IMG/VR virus record: IMGVR_UViG_3300024054_000537 | Location: 1-37,656 of that record | From: a virus | Strand: one strand, 5' to 3' | DNA length: 37,656 nt | In this document: positions 10,101-17,220 of the stretch, in pieces | Position numbering within the stretch: the stretch's first letter is position 1 | Layout: each line of letters starts with the position of its first letter | Notes under the pieces: model-generated | The model's input: the letters and a program-made list of their open reading frames with translations, nothing else | Told to the model about the DNA's origin: nothing | The model's database searches: none | Translations under genes and position numbers: made by a program

Positions 10101-10870
10101 GCACCTGACGCCTCGTTAAAGCGGGAAACCAGCCCGCCGAATGAGTTGCCGACCTCGGCCATAGCCCGGGAGACGGTAACCGGCAGCTGATCGAACTCCG
10201 ACATGATCCCATCCCCGGATTTCTCTATAGCGGCCAGCACCTTATCCGCAGTCAACGCACCGTCCTCGCCCAGTTTGCGCAGTTCGCCGATTGAGACGCC
10301 AAGGCCGTCGGCAATGGCTTTTGCCAGCCGGGGGGTCTGCTCCATCACCGAACGCAGCTCGTCACCGCGTAGGGCCCCGCTGGCGAGTCCTTGGGAAAAC
10401 TGGATCAACGCCGCGTTGGCCTCGGTGGTCGAGGCCCCGGATGCGATCATCGATTTGTTAATCAGGCCGGTGATGTTGACCAAGCGGTCTTGGCTGATAT
10501 TCAGGTCTTCAGTCGACCTGGCCAGCCTGGTATGGAGTTCAATCGTATTGGCATAGCCAACCCCTGCCGCTTGACTCTGGGCGAACAGCATCGTCTGGGT
10601 GTCTGCCAGTTCAGCAGAGGACTTGGTGACCAGTTTAAGACGGGCATCAAGGGTTTGATATTTGTCCGCCAGTAAAATGGTATCTTTTGTCCAGGTGGCC
10701 ACTTGCCAAGCACTAAAGGCCCCGGCCAGAGCCGTCGCTGCGCGGGTCAAACCGTCAAGCGACGTCTTGCCACGCCGCCCCATCTCCTCAAGGTCACGAG
10801 TCGTGCCCTTGATATGAGCTTGGCCGGTCGCGCTATCAACCGCGATGACTATTTCGACTTTGTTGCCCAT
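7103..10870 (-). CDS. Tail tape measure protein
   Basis: The ATG at 10870 (MGNKVEIVIAVDSATGQ) is chosen over an upstream in-frame ATG because it follows the tail-chaperone stop by 4 bases; the product is 1255 residues. Residues 1-250 match the tape-measure N-terminal domain (SGALRGDELRSVMEQTPRLA, ADKVLAAIEKSG). Long charged coiled coils follow (EEQYKGQATSQKELSDLAALD), then a Gly/Ala-rich hydrophobic region coded around 8590-8740 that could enter the host membrane. A 69-residue tandem duplication lies near the C-terminus. At the usual 0.15 nm per residue the tail would be about 190 nm. It sets tail length and is ejected ahead of DNA. Family call is firm. Confidence 0.93.
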   Translation of the reverse strand: MGNKVEIVIAVDSATGQAHIKGTTRDLEEMGRRGKTSLDGLTRAATALAGAFSAWQVATWTKDTILLADKYQTLDARLKLVTKSSAELADTQTMLFAQSQAAGVGYANTIELHTRLARSTEDLNISQDRLVNITGLINKSMIASGASTTEANAALIQFSQGLASGALRGDELRSVMEQTPRLAKAIADGLGVSIGELRKLGEDGALTADKVLAAIEKSGDGIMSEFDQLPVTVSRAMAEVGNSFGGLVSRFNEASGATSLLADRLENVSHLLDIISGRAGHVTVAGLEHDVKRRIGEVQKEMADAAGRLDSPYELGVFKEGAKKQIQDLAAELVSLNEELDYLRQPTDDPVKPLSDGSVRGVKTLKELTATWKDYQAAMASTLSGEAAEIDKLTKSYDAKREAVEEQYKGQATSQKELSDLAALDAAEQRDLAELRKKFAEDRKREADKEFKDDEDRLKHQLDMLEDYSRARKKREEDAIKKGTEAWKDYQSNLEAVTTGAMTEHERKVYDIEKSCAVLEERLVSLVEAGRLSFDEADQWQAKFKARADAELAALYESEQKHKKTSDKVAKLWEHAGERMTDTLADWLATGENGLAGFEKSFERMVVQMVATWIMGQDQMTSAQSAQLGGNLAMAGTMLGGTTSYAKYASAGLGVVTELFNPGAYGAALGTAKTGLEIGLAKYGFDGAADSLHLMSTNAFGASTAGIGTFVTSLLSGQDFTHAAVSGAGSAAGAYIGSMIMPGIGTIVGSMLGSQLGGLLGGGDAPSFTLDELSSFIDKSYSRYNGFTTTSKGAEADGTRPTRTYLDTIASLQSKFSDQVKGVADGLTGAVRDQFLRAVEAQDFSVMADGRWEDQQKGITEVATAYAEKLDAAMGKAIKAVLPSIAKTLTKDNKVYSYLAADLQKNIQAQIDSANFSAADLSTMQQFFGAIDQAMAPISEILATHGLSDYERSLRGINAQYDNYSAKLKAAGVDLAKYTSLEKARALLIGDLKAELQKEQAQAKSPIADIIATHGMTEFEKSLWGINQQFADYAEQLKAAGVDLAKYTDLEKAKRIAIEQASESQRKSLAEYQKELLTSAASPFGIKAEYDLLRSDLTTYAKQSKSGDPEAMEKLQRAAGEFLSLSKQVNGTASGYASDFAFIQSLIGGALAASAKGLTYGHTGGRITNIRNDEGFLTVQPEEHILTESEAANVRGIIASLKGATASNGDTKALRAEVQALTAATKAIALHVHTLLKVHQRWDINGLPVADLVTQ
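7649..8062 (-). repeat. Tandem 69-residue repeat in tape measure
   Basis: Two consecutive 207-base units encode PISEILATHGLSDYERSL... and PIADIIATHGMTEFEKSL.... Both contain KAAGVDLAKYT, and GGTGTACTTCGCAAGATC occurs at 7727 and 7934 on the + strand. An in-frame duplication lengthens the protein without breaking the helical register. Confidence 0.88.
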
Positions 10871-10874
10871 GTTC

Positions 10875-11620
10875 TCACTTGGCGCTGGCAGGGGTCTGCA
10901 CGCTGGCAGAGGGCTGCACGCTGGCAAATCCGGTTTTGATCGCCTCAAGGCGGCGGATCATCAAGGGTGTGTCTTCGATATACAGCCGGTCCAGGAGTTC
11001 AAAAGCGGCCGGATAATCCACCTTCCATCCGTCCATGCCGTTCATGATCAGGCTGGGGTACTCACAACAGAGCGACCAGGCCTCACGATTGACCGGCCAG
11101 AGGTCGGTCTTGCCGCAGGCCTCACAACTGGCGGGCAGCTTGACCGTCTGGACATCGGCGGCCAAGGCCCGCAGGGCCGTACAGGCCTTGCAACTTATGC
11201 TTCGCCCGTCTTTTCGCCGGGGGCGCTGGGCATGCCAGCGGGCGAATCCCCGGAGTTTCCCAACTGCTCCTCGACGGCCTTGATCTGGGCCTCGGCAACC
11301 CGGTCGCTCTCCGGCAGTAGCCAGGCCTTGACCCCTGGCAGCAGATTGACCAGGGCGAATTTGTTGGCCTTGGTCACGGGCAGCTTGGCACGGGCAGGGG
11401 TCACCGGGCCGCGCCAATCGCGGATCACGTGATCGGCCATGCGGGCATCGAGTTCATTGGCTGCCGCCATCTCGTCAAGGCCAAGGTCGGCCACCTCCTT
11501 GCGGATCCGCCGCACGTCGGTGACCAGCATGGGGGCAATCAGAAAGTCCAGGCCGTTATAGGTTCGCCATTCAGCGGGGCAGGATGGGTTGGCAGGGTCG
11601 ATGATCAGTATTTTTTGCAT
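10875..11620 (-). CDS. Tail assembly chaperone fusion (GT-type) made by -1 frameshift
   Basis: The short chaperone frame (start 11620) can shift -1 at GGGAAAC (11261-11255) and continue to a stop at 10875, giving about 248 residues: 122 from the first frame and 126 from the second. The added part carries two CxxC pairs (CKAC, CEAC), probably a zinc knuckle, then WPVNREAWSLCCEYP, resembling the DUF1799/T-type domain of tail chaperones. The second frame has no good start of its own upstream of the overlap. The stop is 4 bases before the tape-measure ATG, the canonical G-GT-tape measure order. In lambda the minor GT product recruits tail-tube subunits to the tape measure; the same is inferred here. 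Confidence 0.85.
11195..11620 (-). CDS. Tail assembly chaperone, short form (G / Mu gp41-type)
   Basis: A 141-residue protein starting MQKILIIDPANPSCP, with the conserved helical core VTDVRRIRKEVADLGLDEM and a flexible acidic C-terminus. It follows the tail-tube gene and precedes the tape measure, the fixed place of tail chaperones in long-tailed phages. It is the abundant product; the rare frameshift fusion shares its first 122 residues. Chaperones of this class coat the tape measure before the tube polymerises and are absent from mature virions. Confidence 0.8.
   Translation of the reverse strand: MQKILIIDPANPSCPAEWRTYNGLDFLIAPMLVTDVRRIRKEVADLGLDEMAAANELDARMADHVIRDWRGPVTPARAKLPVTKANKFALVNLLPGVKAWLLPESDRVAEAQIKAVEEQLGNSGDSPAGMPSAPGEKTGEA
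11217..11261 (-). promoter_or_regulatory. -1 ribosomal frameshift site with downstream stem-loop
   Basis: On the minus strand the heptamer G GGA AAC (11261-11255) is in the X XXY YYZ register of the upstream frame: Gly GGA re-pairs with GGG and Asn AAC with AAA. Immediately downstream is a compound hairpin: outer CCGGGG/CCCCGG (11253-11248/11222-11217) and inner CGCTGG/CCAGCG (11240-11235/11229-11224) with a 5-base loop. The outer stem begins one base after the heptamer, closer than usual, so the inner stem (14 bases on) may be the stimulator. Confidence 0.85.
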
Positions 11621-11659
11621 GAGTGTTTCCTTTGGCTGTTGGTTGTATGGGTATTACGA

Positions 11660-12604
11660 TCAGGTAAAGGCGATGGACAGTTCGTCGTCGCCGAGATCCT
11701 TGCACAGCTTGCCGGTGACCTGGAGCAGGGCCAGGCTTTCCCGGTCGCTTTCGGTGATCCCCTGGTACTGCAGCTTAGGCGCGGTGATGGTGCAGCGCTT
11801 GCCAGCGCCGGAGCCCAGCGGCCCAATGCTTAAGGCCACCGTGGCCCCGGCCTTCCAGACGCCGAAGAAGTCGATCTCTGAATTCAATACCTGCTCCGGA
11901 TCGAAACTTAAGGTCGGGTTGCGGTCGGTGATCATGGCCGAGAGGTAGCCGCTGTCGGCGTTGACCGACTGCCGGAGGGTGACCTTGGCGCCCAGGTCAA
12001 TATCAATCCCGGAGAGGTTGAGATCGTCCCCGGAACCGTTCAGGGTCAAGGTGGCGGCCTGGAACATGGTCTCGCTGATTGCCGTGTAGGTGACGCCAGC
12101 CATGAGACCACCATCCACCTCCTCCCAGTCCGCGCCGGTGAACTCGAAGGAGAGCAGGATGGCTTCGCCGACCGTGGCCTTGATCTTCACCGAGCCACGC
12201 GCCCCCCAGATGCGTTTGATCTTGCCGTCCCGGCGCAGTTCCAGCGTTACCGACGGCGGGGTGGTGGTTTGCGGGGCCGGGGTATAGGTCACTGAGGTGT
12301 TGGCGACGATGGTCTCCTTGAGCCCGCAGGCCCTGAGCGCCACCCCGAGCTCCGGGGCGGTCCCGGCTGCCGAACCGCCGCGCAGGTAAGCGTCGAAGGA
12401 GATCTTGCCGGAACGCAGGCCCGGGCGGTTGGGTGCCTTGCTCATGGTGCCGGTGGAGCTCTTCATCTCCGCCATTTTCACATCAGGCGTAAACTTGGCG
12501 TTGTGGGCGGTGATAAAGTCGGCAGCCAGGAGGGCGATCTTGGTGCCCTCGTTGGTCTCGATCTTGATCCCGATCTGATAAATCTCGTTTCTGATGATGG
12601 TCAT
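11660..12604 (-). CDS. Major tail tube protein
   Basis: The 314-residue product is beta-rich, with two similar strand-rich halves. The N-terminal part (NEGTKIALLAADFITAHNAKF, RSGKISFDAYLRG) and VTLELRRDGKIKRIWGARGSVKIKATVGE are typical of tube proteins of transposable siphophages. It precedes the chaperone/frameshift pair and tape measure. No tail sheath gene adjoins it, in contrast to Mu, where sheath and tube lie together, so the tail should be flexible and non-contractile. It overlaps the upstream 66-residue gene by ATGA. Confidence 0.82.
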   Translation of the reverse strand: MTIIRNEIYQIGIKIETNEGTKIALLAADFITAHNAKFTPDVKMAEMKSSTGTMSKAPNRPGLRSGKISFDAYLRGGSAAGTAPELGVALRACGLKETIVANTSVTYTPAPQTTTPPSVTLELRRDGKIKRIWGARGSVKIKATVGEAILLSFEFTGADWEEVDGGLMAGVTYTAISETMFQAATLTLNGSGDDLNLSGIDIDLGAKVTLRQSVNADSGYLSAMITDRNPTLSFDPEQVLNSEIDFFGVWKAGATVALSIGPLGSGAGKRCTITAPKLQYQGITESDRESLALLQVTGKLCKDLGDDELSIAFT

Positions 12605-12801
12605 GACAGGACTCTCCTCTTGGATGGTGGTGGCGCTTCCTCAACCGTGACGATGCCAGGATCGGCAGCCATGAGCCGCTCCGCAAGCTCCGGGTCGTCG
12701 ATGGCGCATGGTGCGTCCTTGGGCAAGGACAGATAACTGGCCGGACCAACGGCGACTTCTTGGCTCATGGCGCCCGGCCCGGTGTAGATCAGATTTGGCA
12801 T
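12601..12801 (-). CDS. Small head-tail connector region protein
   Basis: A 66-residue protein (MPNLIYTGPGAMSQEVAVGPA). Short proteins of this style, with an IYTGPG-like strand and basic C-terminus (PPPSKRR), lie between gp37-like and tube genes in Mu-like phages. It is coupled to the tube gene (ATGA) and follows the gp37-like gene by 12 bases. The function is unknown; virion role inferred from position. Confidence 0.65.
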   Translation of the reverse strand: MPNLIYTGPGAMSQEVAVGPASYLSLPKDAPCAIDDPELAERLMAADPGIVTVEEAPPPSKRRVLS

Positions 12802-12813
12802 GGCAATCTCCTC

Positions 12814-13236
12814 TTAGCTGGTTACTACCGCCTGGTAGACCTTGGTGCGGTAGGTGTGGGTGTACTCGATCATGCCATCCTCGTCGTCGTAGTCGGTGCA
12901 GCGGCGGGAGAGGCAGACAAAGGGGGTGATGCTGGCAAGGCCCAAGGTCTTGCCCCGGATACGATCCCGCAGGGCGTCGTTGATGGCATAGGCGTCCTGG
13001 GCGGCCAGACTCTCGCCCGCCAGGTTGGCGGTCTGCACCACCACCTTGAAGTCAACCGTGTCAATCGCCCGTGATTGGCCCGCCACCTCGCTATCGTTGT
13101 CCCAGAAGATGAAACACGCTGGGTAGGAGTAGCTCTCGGGAATGGCCTTGCGGCCGGAGCTCTGCACGGTGAAAAACTGACCCAAGGCCTCGGCCTCGGC
13201 GATCAACGCATCCTCGATCTCGGCGACGGCTGGCAT
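12814..13236 (-). CDS. Mu gp37-like protein (DUF1834), probable tail terminator
   Basis: This 140-residue protein has the helix-start pattern EIEDALIAEAEALGQFF followed by alternating strands (SYPACFIFWDNDSEV, IDTVDFKVVVQTANL) and a closing strand MIEYTHTYRTKVYQAVV, as in DUF1834 / tail-terminator folds. It overlaps the upstream gp36-like gene by TGATG and precedes the tube genes. It probably caps the tail tube at the head-tail junction. Family call is by pattern and synteny. Confidence 0.78.
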   Translation of the reverse strand: MPAVAEIEDALIAEAEALGQFFTVQSSGRKAIPESYSYPACFIFWDNDSEVAGQSRAIDTVDFKVVVQTANLAGESLAAQDAYAINDALRDRIRGKTLGLASITPFVCLSRRCTDYDDEDGMIEYTHTYRTKVYQAVVTS

Positions 13237-13673
13237 CAGAAGTCCTCCAAGGTTTCAGGGCCAAAGACCGAGGCTGCGGCAATCACCTGAGCGCCGCTAT
13301 CAGTGGCGGCTGGCGCTGAGTCTCCGGCCTGGGTGACGCCGATGGACACAGCGCCGGTCTGGATTTTCTCCAGCCGCTTCATGGCGTCGGCATAGGCATC
13401 CTTGACCGCCTCAGGCACCCCTCGTTTCTTGCGGCGGACGAAAAGGCGGTAGACAGCGATGTCGACAGCCAAGTTCCGCACCAGCACCGGCACCACGGTC
13501 AATGGCAGCTGGTAGCGGCCAAGAAACCCGTCGATCAGGGCTCCGGCGTCGGCGATGGCCTTGGTCACCACCGCGCTGTTCACCCGCACCGGCGGCACCA
13601 TGTCGTCGGTGAGTTGGATCAGTTCGGCCTCCGTGAGTTCGGCCTCAATGTCAGCCCGGGTACAGTAGTCCAT
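13236..13673 (-). CDS. Mu gp36-like protein (DUF1320), head-tail adaptor
   Basis: A 145-residue helical protein. The opening YCTRADIEAELTEAELIQLTDD and central AGALIDGFLGRYQLPL with LVRNLAVDIAVYRLFVRRK are hallmarks of DUF1320 (Mu gp36), a helical-bundle head completion protein at the portal vertex. The gene sits between gp35-like and gp37-like genes, as in Mu. The start is 4 bases after the 95-residue gene's stop. Confidence 0.85.
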   Translation of the reverse strand: MDYCTRADIEAELTEAELIQLTDDMVPPVRVNSAVVTKAIADAGALIDGFLGRYQLPLTVVPVLVRNLAVDIAVYRLFVRRKKRGVPEAVKDAYADAMKRLEKIQTGAVSIGVTQAGDSAPAATDSGAQVIAAASVFGPETLEDF

Positions 13674-13676
13674 GGC

Positions 13677-13964
13677 TTAGGCTGACAACTCATCCCAGCG
13701 CCGGGCAATGGCGGCCAGCACCCCCTTGCGAGTCTCGCCGCGGCCCAGCTGATCCAGCTCATCGAGCGTGACGCAGGCATTGACCCGCTCCACGGTAGCG
13801 GCGACATTGAGGGACTCTTTGCCGCCTGGCCCGGGAGCGGCCTCGCTCAAGACCCCTTTGGCGACCAAGGGGGCCGCCGCCTCGGGGTCCATGCTGACGG
13901 CGCTGCCTGGCGGGTACGGTTGATTGTCGTATAACAACGGTTCAATTACGCTGTAATCGGCCAT
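13677..13964 (-). CDS. Mu gp35-like small protein
   Basis: A 95-residue protein with YSVIEPLLYDNQPYPPGSAVSM at the N-terminus, a motif seen in small proteins after the capsid gene of Mu-like phages (gp35 / FluMu class). The C-terminal half is a small helical fold resembling a HeH-type DNA-binding module (VNACVTLDELDQLGRGETRKGVL). It lies 10 bases after the capsid stop. Function is unknown; virion or packaging role inferred. Confidence 0.65.
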   Translation of the reverse strand: MADYSVIEPLLYDNQPYPPGSAVSMDPEAAAPLVAKGVLSEAAPGPGGKESLNVAATVERVNACVTLDELDQLGRGETRKGVLAAIARRWDELSA

Positions 13965-13974
13965 GGGGGTCTCC

Positions 13975-14901
13975 TTATTTAACCGCCTGAATCAGGTAGC
14001 CAGAGGTAATGCCGGAGAGCACCGGCGCCCGCTCGAAGCTGACGCCGTAGATCCAACTCTTGGCGTTGTTGTCGTAGTAGGGCTCCTCAACCAGCGGATG
14101 ACCCTGCATGGTATAGGTGTAGCCGTAGGACGGCTGCTCCATGCCGGAGGGGCTGTCCGGGACATAGGCCAGGACAGCGTTGTTGCCCCAGACGTCGGAG
14201 ATAACGCCGGCGTCGTCAGACGTGATCGCCTCGCCCACCACGATCTTCTGGACATCGAAGACCCTTTTCAGCATCTCCAGGGTGATGCTGTCGGGGTTGG
14301 TGTACTGGAACTGGGCGCGGATCTTGGCGTTGGTCTTGGCGGCGGAAAAGGCCTGGGCCGAGAGCAGCAAGGTGTTGGGCCGGATGCCGACCGTGGAGCG
14401 GATGGCCTCTTTGTAGGTGTCCATCTGGGCAATCGGGTCGGAGGCGGGGTCGGACCACTTCGAGGTGCCGGCCAGGGTCACTTTGTGGTTGGCATCGTAT
14501 TGGGCGGCGTCAGTGGCCAGGGTGGCCTGGGCCACCTCCAGCCCCAGCAGCAGGGAGCGCATGACGAGCGAGACTGCCCGCTGGCCGAGGTCGATGCCGG
14601 GCATGACCTTGGCGTCGCGCAAGAATTCGCGCGGCACCGGGGCCTCCAGCGAATCGTTGAGCAGCGAGAACGGTTTGCCAAGATACCCGAAGGAGATGCG
14701 TTTGGTGCCAGCGCCAGGGGCGCGGCGGGCGCTGTACAGCTTGAAGCTCTCCTTGCCGAACTCGAGTATCTGGCCGCCGGAGATCTCCACCGGCACTCGG
14801 GGGAACAGGGTGTCGCCGACCAGGTCGGCTTGCTGGTAGCCTTGCACATAGGTGCTGAGGATCGGATTGATGATGCGGGTTGCGGCTGCGTTCATTCCCA
14901 T
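13975..14901 (-). CDS. Major capsid protein
   Basis: The 308-residue protein follows the protease/scaffold and decoration genes, the fixed place of the capsid gene. It begins MGMNAAATRIINPILSTYVQGY and has a beta-rich body including an E-loop-like YSARRAPGAGTKRISFGY and a helix-strand alternation (RPNTLLLSAQAFSAAKTN, VWGNNAVLAYVP) consistent with an HK97 fold. It does not resemble Mu gpT in its opening residues, so the capsid is of the type found in other transposable siphophages rather than Mu itself. It would be the most abundant late product. Confidence 0.83.
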   Translation of the reverse strand: MGMNAAATRIINPILSTYVQGYQQADLVGDTLFPRVPVEISGGQILEFGKESFKLYSARRAPGAGTKRISFGYLGKPFSLLNDSLEAPVPREFLRDAKVMPGIDLGQRAVSLVMRSLLLGLEVAQATLATDAAQYDANHKVTLAGTSKWSDPASDPIAQMDTYKEAIRSTVGIRPNTLLLSAQAFSAAKTNAKIRAQFQYTNPDSITLEMLKRVFDVQKIVVGEAITSDDAGVISDVWGNNAVLAYVPDSPSGMEQPSYGYTYTMQGHPLVEEPYYDNNAKSWIYGVSFERAPVLSGITSGYLIQAVK

Positions 14902-14952
14902 GGGGTTTCTCCTAAAGTCATTAAGTTGATCTTGATCGAAGCTGGATGAATC

Positions 14953-15297
14953 TTAGTTGGGGATCAACAGCACTTCGACAAACTGGCCTGCCGCCGTGGC
15001 GGTCTGGCCGGGGAGCAGTCGAGCGACCGCGACCCCCGCGGCCTTATTGACGGCCCGGCCCGAGGCGTCGGTCTCCAACAGGCTGTTAGCGGTCAAGGCC
15101 GCTCCGGCCTCGACGATGGCAGTGCCCAAGACGTCCACCGGGATGACGTCACCGCTGGCCGCTGCCATGCGGGCCACCCCCAGGGTATTGACCGCCGCGC
15201 CCGCCTGCAGGCTGGCCGGGGTAACGAAACGGTATTCGCCAATAGCGCCAGCGGCAGTGAGGCTGATCGACATAATCGTTTGTGCTTGTCGTGACAT
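14953..15297 (-). CDS. Capsid decoration protein (DUF2190-like)
   Basis: A 114-residue protein rich in Ala, Gly and Val with the DUF2190 pattern: AAGAIGEYRFVTPAS, GVARMAAASGDVIPVDVLGTAIVEAG and a closing AGQFVEVLLIPN. Such proteins form trimers on the capsid surface like lambda gpD or SHP. It lies between the protease/scaffold and the capsid, the usual location. Confidence is good for the family, moderate for surface location. Confidence 0.8.
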   Translation of the reverse strand: MSRQAQTIMSISLTAAGAIGEYRFVTPASLQAGAAVNTLGVARMAAASGDVIPVDVLGTAIVEAGAALTANSLLETDASGRAVNKAAGVAVARLLPGQTATAAGQFVEVLLIPN

Positions 15298-15348
15298 AGT
15301 GTTCTCCTTGTCTGGTTAAGGGCTTGGATAATGGTGATTTACAATAGG

Positions 15349-15831
15349 TCATTGCACCGCCTTGACGGCGTCCATATACCCGGTTCCTGGATGCTGGGCC
15401 TGGTAGGCCAGCGCCTTGTTGTGCAGGGCGAGCCCCACGGCGTCCACGCTGTAGCCGGGCGCGGCGGCGAAGTTGACGGTCTGGGCCTCGGCTTCAGGGC
15501 CTGCCGCCTCGCCAAAGTCGACGATCTTGGGTTGGGCGCTGAGAAAAGCCTTGAGCGCATCGGCCATGGGCTGCGACTGCTTGCCGTCTCCTTCGCCGAA
15601 CTCGACCACTGACCCGGCCGGTACCTCCGCAGCAAAATCGAGCATGGCCACGGTCAGGTCTTTTTGTGCCGGTAACAGCTTGCCCGCCGTAACCAGGCCA
15701 TCGGCAAAACTTACGTGGTCGGCATGGCGCTGGGCCGCCTCGCGTTGGGTCAGCGCCTTTTCGCGTTCGGCGAAGGAGGTCGCCTGTTGGTCGAGCGCCG
15801 CTTTCTGAACGGCCAGGTCCTGTGGGGTCAT
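15349..15831 (-). CDS. Z: Scaffold protein from internal start (Mu gpZ analogue)
   Basis: The in-frame ATG at 15831 (MTPQDLAVQKAALDQQ) has AGGAG at 15842-15838, spacing 6 bases, stronger than chance within a coding sequence. It would give a 160-residue protein equal to the scaffold part of the protease gene. Mu I/Z and lambda C/Nu3 use the same nested arrangement to make more scaffold than protease. Confidence 0.75.
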   Translation of the reverse strand: MTPQDLAVQKAALDQQATSFAEREKALTQREAAQRHADHVSFADGLVTAGKLLPAQKDLTVAMLDFAAEVPAGSVVEFGEGDGKQSQPMADALKAFLSAQPKIVDFGEAAGPEAEAQTVNFAAAPGYSVDAVGLALHNKALAYQAQHPGTGYMDAVKAVQ

Positions 15832-16467
15832 AATGTTCTCCTGTGCGGTGTTGTCGGCATAGGCCGGGGACAATGCGCCTCCAGCCATGTCCGGCTCTGG
15901 TTGATAGGCCTCGTGGGCCAGTGATTCCAACTCGTACTCGGGGATGAGCTGGTCGGCGGCGTCCTGGCCCTTTTCGCCGATCAAGAAGTTCTTGATCCGT
16001 CGCCAGAGCCCCAGTTCGATGCGGTCCGTCCAGCTGCCGAACTCCACCACCCCCTCATCGCTGCCTGCGAAGCAGGCCGGTTTGAGACCTTTGACCGCCG
16101 GGGCGGTGGCGCCCAGGAAACCGACGTGCCGCAGGTACCAGACGCCGGGCACCGGGTTGTTGGGGGCATCCGGCCGGAAGAATGAGGCCGAGATGCGCTT
16201 GTAGCGGCCGGCGTTGACCAGGTCGGCGAAAGCCGGGTCGACCTGGCCGGGGGTTGCCTCCATGATGGGGTCGGCGAAGTCTAGGCCCTGTACCCAGCCG
16301 TAGGCCGGATCGTCGAGTTTTGGGTGGCCGACCACTAGCGGGGCCGGATGATTGACCGGGTCGTAGGCCCGGGCCGAGGCCATAAGGTCTGCGGCGCTGA
16401 ACTCGATGGTCTGGCCGCGCATCGGGGTGTGTTTGCCGGCCTTGAAGATTTCCAATTTCTTTGTCAT
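15349..16467 (-). CDS. I: Prohead protease / scaffold (Mu gpI)
   Basis: A 372-residue Mu I-type protein. The N-terminal half has EIFKAGKHTPMRGQ, the LVVGHPKLDDPAYGWV segment and RYKRISASFF, which characterise these self-cleaving capsid maturation serine proteases. The C-terminal 160 residues are a charged coiled coil (LDQQATSFAEREKALTQREAA) acting as scaffold. A strong AGGAGG lies before the ATG at 16467. As in Mu, an internal start inside the gene can make the scaffold alone. The protease would cut scaffold and itself before DNA packaging. Confidence 0.87.
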   Translation of the reverse strand: MTKKLEIFKAGKHTPMRGQTIEFSAADLMASARAYDPVNHPAPLVVGHPKLDDPAYGWVQGLDFADPIMEATPGQVDPAFADLVNAGRYKRISASFFRPDAPNNPVPGVWYLRHVGFLGATAPAVKGLKPACFAGSDEGVVEFGSWTDRIELGLWRRIKNFLIGEKGQDAADQLIPEYELESLAHEAYQPEPDMAGGALSPAYADNTAQENIMTPQDLAVQKAALDQQATSFAEREKALTQREAAQRHADHVSFADGLVTAGKLLPAQKDLTVAMLDFAAEVPAGSVVEFGEGDGKQSQPMADALKAFLSAQPKIVDFGEAAGPEAEAQTVNFAAAPGYSVDAVGLALHNKALAYQAQHPGTGYMDAVKAVQ

Positions 16468-16512
16468 CTGATCCTCCTGTCGAGAGCTGGCCCGCCCAAC
16501 GCGGAACCCCGT

Positions 16513-16611
16513 TTAAAATATCTTTAATTTCGCCTGAGCTGCGAGATTGGTCACGCTGGCGGACCATGGGGCGTCCGAAGGGGAACGCGCCGCAAATCGC
16601 CTATTTTTCAT
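16513..16611 (-). CDS. Short coupled ORF, 32 residues, unknown
   Basis: The ATG at 16611 overlaps the gpG stop (ATGA) and opens a 32-codon frame beginning MKNRRFAARSPSDAPWSASV and ending AKLKIF, stop TAA at 16513. The basic N-terminus and the coupling suggest translation; otherwise this would be a 140-base gap in a tightly packed operon. No family is recognised. Confidence 0.45.
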   Translation of the reverse strand: MKNRRFAARSPSDAPWSASVTNLAAQAKLKIF

Positions 16612-17189
16612 TCTGCTGCCATCCAGGCCTCAAGGCGCTTGAGCACCATCCGCCGGTCACGCTCCGAGAGCGCCATGTCCTTGCCCTGGTTCTGCGCCAG
16701 ATAGGGCCGGGCCGGGATGGTAATGCTGTGAGCGCCACGCATAACCTTCATGGCCCGGTCCGCCTTCGAGGGCTTCGAAAACAGGGTGCGGCCCTTGCGC
16801 TTGCCGCTTTTGAACATCTTAAAATGCAGGACCTGCCCACGGCCCGGCATCTGTGTTGTGCCGCCAAACTGATGGACGGCGGCGTAGGGAATGCCGCCCG
16901 AGACGCCGATAGCGACGCTGGCCGCCGCTGCCTGGTAATGGACCGAACCACGCAGGTGATGCTTTTCGGTCAGGATCGACGGCCCTCGCTTTCTCTTCCT
17001 GGTCTTGGGCGACAGCGGCGCCCAGGGTGTGCCGTCCGGGCCGGACTGGGAGGCGAAGTTGCCCTCGACCGCCTTGGCGTAATCCTCGCCGATGTCCCGC
17101 ATCACCGGCGTCAGGTCGGTGAGCTTACGGCGCAGGGCGCTGAATTTGCCTTGCATCTCCTGCTCGTTGATGGTGACGGAGATTTGCAC
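16608..17189 (-). CDS. G: Virion morphogenesis protein (Mu gpG, phage_tail_S)
   Basis: A 193-residue protein with the family core: NFASQSGPDGTPWAPLSP, a KRKRGPSILTEKHHLRGSV segment, GIPYAAVHQFGG and a C-terminal IPARPYL followed by a helix (SERDRRMVLKRLEAWM). These are the signature elements of the gpG / P2 gpS tail-completion family, thought to act at head-tail joining. It lies between MuF and the protease, as in Mu. Its start has a GAGGAAGGAAG Shine-Dalgarno. Confidence 0.92.
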   Translation of the reverse strand: MQISVTINEQEMQGKFSALRRKLTDLTPVMRDIGEDYAKAVEGNFASQSGPDGTPWAPLSPKTRKRKRGPSILTEKHHLRGSVHYQAAAASVAIGVSGGIPYAAVHQFGGTTQMPGRGQVLHFKMFKSGKRKGRTLFSKPSKADRAMKVMRGAHSITIPARPYLAQNQGKDMALSERDRRMVLKRLEAWMAAE

Positions 17190-17220
17190 GTTTGACTTCC
17201 TTCCTCGTTGTGGCTATACT

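Noticed and set aside
13963-14949. 328-codon + strand ORF
   Set aside because: Antisense shadow of the capsid gene, with low-complexity Gly/Val composition.
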